Shown piece after piece: positions 32,092 through 39,578 of a stretch of DNA of 64,000 nt. Each line of letters starts with the position of its first letter. Position 1 is the stretch's first letter. The position numbers and the translations under genes are program-made. Source of the DNA: JAGMXM01 sp964458325 (GTDB lineage: Bacteria; Verrucomicrobiota; Verrucomicrobiia; Limisphaerales; UBA1319); contig CAYWIM010000003.1 of NCBI GenBank assembly GCA_964458325.1, forward strand, positions 1-64,000, in the 5' to 3' direction. The notes below the pieces were generated by a model that did no database searches, was not told the origin of the DNA, and worked only from the letters and a program-made list of their open reading frames with translations.

Positions 32092-34914
32092 CTATTGTGA
32101 ATATCCAATGGTTTTGGTTTCGCCCGCCTGAATCGAAAGCGTGGTCACGCGCTGGCCATGCCGCACCTGGACGGAGCCGTCCGCGGCGGCGCGGATCGCG
32201 GCGGACTGCACTTGGCCGTCCTTCCACGCGACGTCAGCGGTGAATCCGCCGCGCGCCTTGAGCCCGCGGACGGACCCATCAGGCCACGATCGAGGCAGTG
32301 CCGGCAGCAGCTCGATCTCGCCCGCATGCGACTGCAACAGCATCTCGGCCACGCCGGCGCAGCCGCCGAAGTTGCCATCGATCTGAAACGGCGGGTGGAA
32401 GCAAAAGAGGTTGGCGGACGAACCGCCGCCGCCAAGGTATTTCATGCCGCCGCCAGCCACGGGTCGCAACAGCATCCGCAGAAGCCGATGGGCCCGATCG
32501 CCGTCGCCGAGCCGGGCCCATAAATTGATCTTTGCCGCCAGGGACCATCCGGTGCCTTCGTCGCCGCGGCTCTCGAGCAGCTTGCGGGCCGCCGCCGCCA
32601 GTTCGGGCGTCCCGCGGGGCGTGATCTCGTGGTAGGGATGCAGCCCGTAGAGAGGCGAACAGTGCCGGTGCCTGGGCTCGGGCTCCGGGTAGGGCTCCAG
32701 CCATTCCTGGAGCCGGCCATCCGGGCCCACGCGGTTGGGCGCCAGCCGGGCTCGTTTCTCGGCGAGCTCGCGGCGGAAGCCGGCATCCAGCCCCAGAATC
32801 TCGGCGGCGCGGATGGTGTTGCCGAACAGCTCGCGCAGCAGCTGCATGTCGATCGTCGGCCCCAGGCATACGTGCGCCACCGTGCCGTCCGGCAGCCGGA
32901 AGGCGTTCTCGGGCGAATTGGACGGGCCCGTGACGAGCCACCGGTTGCTGGATTCCTCGATCAGGTTGTCGAGATAGAACATCGAGGATTCCTTCAGGAT
33001 CGGATAGGCCCAGCGCAGGAACTCGCGATCGAGCGTGAAGGCGTAATGTTCCCAGAGATGCTGGCAGAGCCAGGCCGACCCGCTCACGGTGGCGCCCCAC
33101 GACGCCGATTCCCCCGGCGACGTGTAGCCCCATGGATTGGTGATCACGTGGGCCACCCAGCCGCGGGCGCTGTAGTAAGCCCGGGCCGTCTTGCGGCCCG
33201 GCTCGACCATCGACGCGATGAGCTTGTGCATCGGCTCGTGCAGCTCGGACAGATTGCAGACCTCGGCCGGCCAGTAGTTCATCTGCACATTGACATCGAG
33301 GTGCCAGTCACCATTCCAGGGAGTCTGGATCTCCTCCGCCCAGATCCCCTGCAAATTGGCTGGCAGGCCGCCGGGCCTCGAGGAGCTGATGAGCAGGTAT
33401 CGGCCATAATGGAAATACAATGCCGCCAGCGCCGGATCAGCCGCCCCGCGGGCGAATCCAGCCAGCCGCTCGTCGGTCGGCAGGACGCTGTTCGCGGTGG
33501 CCGGGAGACTCAGCTCCACCCGGTCGAACCATTTCCCGTGATCGGCCCTCTGCGCCGATCGAAGCTCGTCGAACGACTTCCTCGAGGCCCGGTCGAGATC
33601 GCTCGAGGTTCCAGCCAGGGGATCATCGAGCTGCCGGCCTGCAAACCCCCGGTAATCGGTCGCCGCCGCCAGCAGCAGGATGACTTCGTCCGCATTCGCC
33701 ACGACGAGCCTGTCGCCCTCGGCTTCGATCGAGCCGCCGCTGACCCACGCCCGCAACCGCGCCGCATAGGTCACGCCCTTGCCGCCGCGCCCGTCGTTCA
33801 AAGAACCGCTCATCAAGAGCTCGTCCGCTCGGGTCGCCCGAGTCTCGAATCGCTCCTTCCGGTCCATCCCAATCGTCAGCGACAGCGATCCCGGCCGGTC
33901 CGCGGTCAACCGGGTCACGAAGACTTCATCGGGCGCGCTCACGAAATGCTCGCGCGTGAACCGGACTCCATTCTCCCGATATACAACCATGGCCGACCCC
34001 GAGCGCAGGTCGAGCGTGCGAATGTATCCGGCCGGCGGCGCCGGGACGGAATGGGCGGATTGGAGGCCCTCGAGCGCGATCTCCGCCACCTGGAAATGCG
34101 TGACGCCCGGGCTCGGCAAGAATGTGAGTCGGAAGTGCCGGCCCGCCGCCGGCTTCGCGATCTCGTACTGCCGGGTCTCGTGACGCTGGGCAAACGGCGG
34201 CTCCCCGTTCCGCTCGTCCAGCAGGCGCCAGGTCTGTCCGTCCACCGACACCTCCAGCTTCCAGGATCGCGGATCGCGCGCGGGCACGTCATTGGCCGAA
34301 GTGAAACGATACCTCGCCGGAGCGGCGCCCGCATTCCCGGCGTCGAACCGCCAGACCACCGGGCGGCCTTCGTGGATGACACACCACTTGGTGTCCGGAT
34401 CGCCATCCATCGAGAACTCGATCTCCTCGCCGGCCGACCAGGCGCGGTGCCCGCTGCCGCACCGGAGCTCCGGCCCGGCCGGCGAGGGGCTGAACCTCAG
34501 CCGCAAATCGCCCAGCGTCTGGTAACATCCGAAGGGAACACCCGCCCCGTTCCCATGCCCGGAGCCTTTGCCCTGGCATGTGAAGTTTGCGTTGACCAAC
34601 CGCTCGGCCTCGCCGTTCTTCCCCTCGAGCAGCAGGCGGCGGATCTCCGGCAATGCCCGGTGCGCATCCGGCCGGTCCGCGTCCTGCCGGGACCCGGACC
34701 AGACCGAGCTTTCATTGAGCACGATCCGCTCCTCGTGCACGCCGCCAAACACCATGGCGCCGATCCGGCCGTTTCCGAGCGGAAGGGAGTGGTGAAACTG
34801 CGTGGCGGGCGCGTTGAACCAGAGCGCGGCCGCCGGGTCCGGGGCAGATGCGATAGCGGGCGGCACGGCCAGCAGCCAGACAGCCAGGATTATCTGATCG
34901 ATGCGCTTCATCAT
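32092..34914 (-). CDS. GH95 alpha-L-fucosidase with inserted F5/8 type C-like domain
   Basis: A 940-residue exported enzyme with signal IILAVWLLAVPPAIASA. GH95 features are PLGNGRIGAMVFGGV, NVQMNYWPAEVCNLSELHEP, the catalytic Glu in TGPSNSPENAF, GTGWSLAAKINLWARLGDGDRA and FQIDGNFGG. GH95 members are inverting 1,2-alpha-L-fucosidases or L-galactosidases. Between the first beta-sandwich strands (GDLRLRF, residue 140) and TLDLRSG (about 300) there is an extra domain of about 140 residues (WSAGEEIEFSMDGDPDTKWCV, SWKLEVSVDGQTWRLLDER, FQVAEIALEG) that looks like a CBM32-type discoidin fold. Operon partner of the cytochrome, mutarotase and URO-D genes. Confidence 0.9.
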   Translation of the reverse strand: MMKRIDQIILAVWLLAVPPAIASAPDPAAALWFNAPATQFHHSLPLGNGRIGAMVFGGVHEERIVLNESSVWSGSRQDADRPDAHRALPEIRRLLLEGKNGEAERLVNANFTCQGKGSGHGNGAGVPFGCYQTLGDLRLRFSPSPAGPELRCGSGHRAWSAGEEIEFSMDGDPDTKWCVIHEGRPVVWRFDAGNAGAAPARYRFTSANDVPARDPRSWKLEVSVDGQTWRLLDERNGEPPFAQRHETRQYEIAKPAAGRHFRLTFLPSPGVTHFQVAEIALEGLQSAHSVPAPPAGYIRTLDLRSGSAMVVYRENGVRFTREHFVSAPDEVFVTRLTADRPGSLSLTIGMDRKERFETRATRADELLMSGSLNDGRGGKGVTYAARLRAWVSGGSIEAEGDRLVVANADEVILLLAAATDYRGFAGRQLDDPLAGTSSDLDRASRKSFDELRSAQRADHGKWFDRVELSLPATANSVLPTDERLAGFARGAADPALAALYFHYGRYLLISSSRPGGLPANLQGIWAEEIQTPWNGDWHLDVNVQMNYWPAEVCNLSELHEPMHKLIASMVEPGRKTARAYYSARGWVAHVITNPWGYTSPGESASWGATVSGSAWLCQHLWEHYAFTLDREFLRWAYPILKESSMFYLDNLIEESSNRWLVTGPSNSPENAFRLPDGTVAHVCLGPTIDMQLLRELFGNTIRAAEILGLDAGFRRELAEKRARLAPNRVGPDGRLQEWLEPYPEPEPRHRHCSPLYGLHPYHEITPRGTPELAAAARKLLESRGDEGTGWSLAAKINLWARLGDGDRAHRLLRMLLRPVAGGGMKYLGGGGSSANLFCFHPPFQIDGNFGGCAGVAEMLLQSHAGEIELLPALPRSWPDGSVRGLKARGGFTADVAWKDGQVQSAAIRAAADGSVQVRHGQRVTTLSIQAGETKTIGYSQ

Positions 34915-34937
34915 GGGGCTATGGTTGGTTTTGCATC

Positions 34938-36854
34938 CTAGAGCGATTGCACATATGCGGCAAGATCGTTGACCTGGTCGGCGGTCAAATGGGATGTGGC
35001 GCCGTGGCGATCGCCGCTGTTTCGTTCGACCAGCACCTCGCGCAAGCTGGCCGATCCATCGTGCAGATACGGCCCCGTCCGCCACACCTCGATCAGGGTC
35101 GGCGTGTCGAACGCGGCTCCCTCTTCGGGCGATCGGCCGCCGGTCCCGACATCGTGCGATTTCAGATCCGTGAACAACGGGGCGGGATGGCATCTCGAGC
35201 AGCCTGTGGCGGCGCTCTCGAAGAGCTGCCGGCCGCGCCGAGCCGCCGCCGACAATCGGCTGCGGTCCAAATGCGGGCTGGGAACCGGCTGCAGCGACCG
35301 CACATAGGCATCGAGACTTCGGTAGACCCGCTCGGGCTGCTCCGTGAACAGGATGTGCCGAACGCCCGCCCGGACCGCTGCCGCCGCATCCTCGCGCACC
35401 CCCATGATCATGGACGGGGGAGTGTCGAATGCGAGCAGGAGGCTTTTGGTGTTCCTGGGATTCCCAACGCCGTCGTTGAGCAGGTCCCAGTTGAACCCAT
35501 CCGCGCGCCCGTCGCCGGGGTGGCAGCTGGCACAGCTTTGCCACTGCTGATGACAGAGGCGCGCGTCATGGAAATACATCTCTCCGAAGTCGGCCTCGGT
35601 GCGGCGGACCGGGCCGCCCAAGGGGATTGTCCGGACCGCCGGGCCTGGTCCGCCGGCTGCGAGCCGCACAGCGCTCAGGGTGTCCGAAAAAAAGTTCGCG
35701 ACGTAGGCCGTCGGCCCGGCGACCGCGACGGCTCGCGGACCCAGATCCTCTCGAGCCAAGGGCCTGCGCTCGCGCAAGCCATCGAGAAACTCGAGGTCGT
35801 TCGGAACGTCGGAAGCCGTGTGCGCCGGGGCGCTGCTGTAAGGCAATCCCAGCCGGGCTGCGGCCGACAGCGGCGGCGACAATCGCTCCAGCTTTTCCAT
35901 CAAGGCGTTGAAATCCACAATGCTCACCTCGTGGCCGCCCGAGATCGCCACCAGCAGCGTGCCCCCGTCCCCGCTCCAGCCCGCTCCCCACGGGTTTGCC
36001 GATCCGCGATCCATCGTGTCCAGCAGCACGGTGTTGCGAACCTCCATTCGCTCGAGGTCGATCAAGGTCATCGCGTTTGCATTGATCAACCCGCGCTCGA
36101 CCTGCGATGTGGGGAGCGTGAACCGCGCCAGGACGTGAGTGACCACTGCATGCCGCCCATCGGGGGAGAGGGCCACGTCGTTGACCAGGCTGCTGCCGCT
36201 GGGCAGCCAAAGCTCATCGACGACCCTCCGCCGGCCTGTGTCGATGACCGACACCACCGCCTCAACCCGCTCGGCATCGGCTTTGCCCCAGGGCAGGCCG
36301 TGGGCAACCAGCAGCCATCGGCCATCCAGCGTGACTGCCGCCGCGACCGGCTCTCTTCGGACGGGCACGCGGCAGATTTCCTTCATCGCCGCCCGGTCAT
36401 AGATCCCCACCCCATCCTCGAACCGATGGCACACAAAGAGAGTTTTCCCGTCCAGGCTCAACGTGGGGTCCGTGGACGTGTGCCCGCCCTCGACGTCGGC
36501 GATCACAGCTCCGCGTGCCGCATCCACGGCCAGGATGCGGCTGCGCGGTCCCGGACAGGTCACATAGAGAGTCTGTCCATCCGGAGCCACGGCAATTCCA
36601 CTGGGCGGAGCCGGGAGCGGAAGGCACCGTGCCACCTTCAATCCCACGGAGTCGACCACGAGGATCCGATTGGCCCTCGAGCACGCGACGTAGATCCAGC
36701 TCGCATCCGGCGAAATCGCCAGGGCCGCCGGCGCAAGCCATGTTGTATCCGCCGCAGCGACGCGCCCGGTGGAGATCCCAAAGACCAGAAACAGGCACAA
36801 CAGGCAGCAAGCGCCAATCCAAGTCATTCCCAACACCCGTGCCACGCCAGCCAT
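34938..36854 (-). CDS. YVTN-like beta-propeller fused to a c-type cytochrome
   Basis: A 638-residue exported protein (signal GACCLLCLFLVFGISTGRVAAAD). The first 380 or so residues are YVTN/surface-antigen-like propeller repeats (LAISPDASWIYVACSRANRI, IAVAPDGQTLYVTCPG, DVALSPDGRHAVVTH). The C-terminal part has two haem-binding CxxCH sites (CASCHPGD and CSRCHPAP) in a cytochrome-c-peroxidase-like fold (MGVREDAAAAVRAGVRHILF). Diverse MauG/CcpA relatives oxidise proteins or small molecules. Lying 23 bp before the fucosidase gene it could help oxidise a released sugar or modify an envelope protein. Start ATG 36854 is uncertain; ATG 36827 is possible. Confidence 0.85.
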   Translation of the reverse strand: MAGVARVLGMTWIGACCLLCLFLVFGISTGRVAAADTTWLAPAALAISPDASWIYVACSRANRILVVDSVGLKVARCLPLPAPPSGIAVAPDGQTLYVTCPGPRSRILAVDAARGAVIADVEGGHTSTDPTLSLDGKTLFVCHRFEDGVGIYDRAAMKEICRVPVRREPVAAAVTLDGRWLLVAHGLPWGKADAERVEAVVSVIDTGRRRVVDELWLPSGSSLVNDVALSPDGRHAVVTHVLARFTLPTSQVERGLINANAMTLIDLERMEVRNTVLLDTMDRGSANPWGAGWSGDGGTLLVAISGGHEVSIVDFNALMEKLERLSPPLSAAARLGLPYSSAPAHTASDVPNDLEFLDGLRERRPLAREDLGPRAVAVAGPTAYVANFFSDTLSAVRLAAGGPGPAVRTIPLGGPVRRTEADFGEMYFHDARLCHQQWQSCASCHPGDGRADGFNWDLLNDGVGNPRNTKSLLLAFDTPPSMIMGVREDAAAAVRAGVRHILFTEQPERVYRSLDAYVRSLQPVPSPHLDRSRLSAAARRGRQLFESAATGCSRCHPAPLFTDLKSHDVGTGGRSPEEGAAFDTPTLIEVWRTGPYLHDGSASLREVLVERNSGDRHGATSHLTADQVNDLAAYVQSL

Positions 36855-36914
36855 GCCGCCACGTTAGCAGACGCAGTCCATGGATTGCAGCAAATAGAAT
36901 GCGATCGGGCCGTC

Positions 36915-38576
36915 TCAATCCGCCTGGAGCAAATCGCCAAAAGCCGGCAGCAGCTGGTATTTCTTTTGCCAAGGGGTGTACATGAATCCCCGCACTCTCT
37001 GCCTGGCGCCAGCGATCCGGATCCAGCCCTTCACGTCCTCCAGATCATCCCCGTCGTAATAGCAGGCAACCAGCGTTTCGAATCCCAGATCGTCGAAGAA
37101 TTGGAGGCTCATTTCCCGCGGCGCACCGCCCCAGACCGCAATGACCAGATCCCGGGGAACATGCGTCCATGACCCCGTGAAATCGCCCTCGACGAGGTAG
37201 TAATCGCCATGGGCGTTATGGTTGGGATCGAGCATATCGGACCAGACATAGATCCGGGCATTAGGATTATGCTTTTGGAGGATCCGAGCCTGTTTGGTGA
37301 TGCACTCGCCCAGCAGCACCCCCATGTTTTGTCCCCGACATGCCTCGCAGGTGCCGCCCATGCGCACTTCGTCCATGTTCAGGAATATCCGCTTGGGGCG
37401 GAGGTGTTGGGCCAGCAGCCTGGATTCGTGCTCGAAGATCTCATACAGCTCCGGCTCGCCCATGCAGACTGTCACCTGGGAATCGTTGATCGACATCGAG
37501 TGATACCAGCTCACCCGCAGCCGTTCTCCGTCCCGAATGGCGCCGCCCGGCAGCAGCCGTAACCCAGGCCAGGGGCGATCCAGGCTGCGAAGGCTGTATC
37601 GAGGATCCTCGAGCCGGGCGAAGTCCTTTCCTTCCGTGTAGGTCCTCGAGCCGTCATCGCTCCGGACGGCCACCGGCGTGCCGGGGCGATGCAGGACGTT
37701 GAGAGGGCCGATCTCCTCGAGCGTCCAGTCGTCGAGCCATACCCTCCCCCCCTTGCCTTCCCAGACGCCGGCATAGGCCCTGACCGTGTCAAAACCATGG
37801 CTGTTAAACACCATCGTCACCTTGCGCCAGTCGCCCGAGGACTCGATGGATAATTTCTGGGACGACAGGTTTCGCCTGCCCGCCAACACCTGCATCCGAA
37901 AGCCGCTCGCCGGCTCCAATCCATCGGTCCGGACCCATAGGCTCATCCGGTAGGCCCGGTGCGGATGCAGCTTCAGCTCCTGCATGATCCGGCCGTGCCC
38001 GGGCGGCTGCGGATCGAACCGTTCCATGCGCAAGGAGCTGTTCCCTGCATGCTTGACCTGCGTGTCCACAAAGCTCACGGCGCCCGGACGATCCTGCAAT
38101 TTGAATCCAGCCAAACGGTGCTCTGACGCCTCTTCGAATCCACCGTTGGCCATGCCTACCGATGAATCCGGAGCGAACCGCGCTTCCTGCCCTTCCACGA
38201 CGAACGGGGCATCGATCACGGGCAATCCCTCGGCCAGGTTGCGGTTGTGCGCCAGCGCGCTGCCGCCATAGCCCACGGAAAAAATGGCCGGGATCAGCTC
38301 GATGCGGCGCTTTTCGCACGATTGCTTCACCTGGTCGAGGCGCCGGAAAAACTCCGGGCTTTTCTTGCAGAGCGTGTCGAGCCCGAATGAGACAACAGCT
38401 CCGTTGATCCCATGCTCGCTGGCCGTGTCCAGCAACCGGGTGATCTCGGCGACATCGCTGTCGCGGCCGAGATTCCAGCCGAAGACCCAGACGAAGCGAT
38501 CGGCGTATTCGCCTCCGGACACGGAAACCGCCAGCACCGCCCCAACCCAGAACGAGAGCAAACCCATGGGTCTCAT
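36915..38576 (-). CDS. Secreted TIM-barrel glycosidase-like protein (GH20-like)
   Basis: A 553-residue exported protein from ATG 38576 (MRPMGLLSFWVGAVLAVSVSG). The N-terminal barrel half (RFVWVFGWN, EHGINGAVVSFGLDTL) and the later KRIFLNMDEVRMGGTCEACRG and ARIYVWSDMLDPNHN recall GH20-like hexosaminidase barrels, with a paired Asp-Glu (MDEV) as candidate catalytic acids. Residues about 130-300 form a carbohydrate-binding-module-like beta sandwich (GNSSLRMERFDPQPPG). I could not fix a CAZy family. It precedes the cytochrome gene by 61 bp on the same strand. Confidence 0.68.
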   Translation of the reverse strand: MRPMGLLSFWVGAVLAVSVSGGEYADRFVWVFGWNLGRDSDVAEITRLLDTASEHGINGAVVSFGLDTLCKKSPEFFRRLDQVKQSCEKRRIELIPAIFSVGYGGSALAHNRNLAEGLPVIDAPFVVEGQEARFAPDSSVGMANGGFEEASEHRLAGFKLQDRPGAVSFVDTQVKHAGNSSLRMERFDPQPPGHGRIMQELKLHPHRAYRMSLWVRTDGLEPASGFRMQVLAGRRNLSSQKLSIESSGDWRKVTMVFNSHGFDTVRAYAGVWEGKGGRVWLDDWTLEEIGPLNVLHRPGTPVAVRSDDGSRTYTEGKDFARLEDPRYSLRSLDRPWPGLRLLPGGAIRDGERLRVSWYHSMSINDSQVTVCMGEPELYEIFEHESRLLAQHLRPKRIFLNMDEVRMGGTCEACRGQNMGVLLGECITKQARILQKHNPNARIYVWSDMLDPNHNAHGDYYLVEGDFTGSWTHVPRDLVIAVWGGAPREMSLQFFDDLGFETLVACYYDGDDLEDVKGWIRIAGARQRVRGFMYTPWQKKYQLLPAFGDLLQAD

Positions 38577-38616
38577 GATCGTTAGGATACTCCTTTCAAG
38601 ATTCCAGCCGTACAGG

Positions 38617-38655
38617 AAAAAGGCCGAAGCTGGAACCAGCTTCGGCCTGGAAAAA
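38617..38655 (-). terminator. Rho-independent terminator of the PEP-CTERM gene
   Basis: On the minus strand, AGGCCGAAGCTGG, loop TT, CCAGCTTCGGCCT forms a 13-bp perfect stem followed by TTTTTCC. It lies just after the PEP-CTERM gene's stop and before the next minus-strand gene's start at 38576, isolating the two. Confidence 0.9.
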
Positions 38656-38671
38656 TGGCCGTCCCACGAGG

Positions 38672-39415
38672 TCAGTTGCGCTTGCGGCCGGCAAACCACA
38701 GCGCCAAGCCGCCCATTCCGATCAGGGCGATCGTCGATGGCTCGGGCACGATCGCCGCGATCGTCAAGGCATCGAAACCGGACGAGTTGATCCGGATCCC
38801 CTGGACCGGAACATCCGTCGTGAACACAAGGCCGAACGCGTTCTGCCCGTTGACCGCGACTCCGGTATTGGCATAAACGCCGCCGTCAGTGACCTTGGCG
38901 AAGGCCACCGGACCTCCGAGGGTCCCGTCGCCAAGAATGGCCTGGATGTTCCCCGCATCGTTCCCGCCTCGCTCGAAAACGAAGAATGTGTCGGTCAAGA
39001 GAGGGAAAACAGTCTGCTGAAAATTGATCCCGTCCGTCGAGGAGAGGTCATTCCCGGTCCCGACATTCAAAATGAAGTTGTCAGCGTGGGCCCCAATATC
39101 GGTCACCTTCGGAGTGGACGTGCCCGCCACCGGGGGAGTTGTCTGCGAAGGATCCGTTGCCGAGTTCGCCGGATCCCACAGGATCTCAGTCCCACCGCCA
39201 TCGATCCACCAGCGCGTTGTGGTCCCAAGCTGCAAATCCTCGGGCACGTAAGTGGTTCCGTCGTAGGTCAATGTCGAGATCACCCCGCCCGATGCCGTCA
39301 GGCCCGGCAATCCAGCCAACGAGTCCGCCCTGGCCCCCGTGGCGGCAGACCCGATCAGGACTAATCCTAAGGCCCCGGCAAAGACACCCGACACGAAACG
39401 AGTCATCGCTGTCAT
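38672..39415 (-). CDS. PEP-CTERM anchored exported protein
   Basis: A 247-residue protein with a signal peptide (FVSGVFAGALGLVLIGSAATGARA) and the classic C-terminal sorting tail VPEPSTIALIGMGGLALWFAGRKRN (VPEPST, hydrophobic helix, basic end). PEP-CTERM proteins are processed by exosortase in exopolysaccharide-producing bacteria; no exosortase gene is in the window. The middle is a beta-rich secreted domain of unknown role. ATG 39415 is chosen because AGGA lies about 8 bp upstream. It is monocistronic: its own promoter at 39455-39483 and terminator at 38617-38655. Confidence 0.9.
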   Translation of the reverse strand: MTAMTRFVSGVFAGALGLVLIGSAATGARADSLAGLPGLTASGGVISTLTYDGTTYVPEDLQLGTTTRWWIDGGGTEILWDPANSATDPSQTTPPVAGTSTPKVTDIGAHADNFILNVGTGNDLSSTDGINFQQTVFPLLTDTFFVFERGGNDAGNIQAILGDGTLGGPVAFAKVTDGGVYANTGVAVNGQNAFGLVFTTDVPVQGIRINSSGFDALTIAAIVPEPSTIALIGMGGLALWFAGRKRN

Positions 39416-39454
39416 ATAGTTTTCCTGGTTCATCAAATAGATCGATTTGCTGGC

Positions 39455-39483
39455 AGTGTGCTTAAGCCCAAACAACTTGTCAA
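39455..39483 (-). promoter_or_regulatory. Sigma-70-like promoter of the PEP-CTERM gene
   Basis: On the minus strand TTGACA (39483-39478) is followed after 17 nt by CACACT (39460-39455), about 40 bp before ATG 39415. The -35 is perfect; the -10 matches consensus at the key second and last bases only. The rest of this 163-bp gap holds no gene. Confidence 0.45.
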
Positions 39484-39578
39484 GGATGCCCGGATGAGTT
39501 TTTGCGTATTGTTTTTTTGATTTTTCCCCTGCATCCGCCCGGCGGCTCAGTTTCTCATCGACCGCAGACGCTCGCGCT

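Noticed and set aside
32629..37172. Two long plus-strand open frames opposite the GH95 and cytochrome genes
   Set aside because: Antisense shadows of genes with full catalytic motifs and signal peptides on the minus strand.
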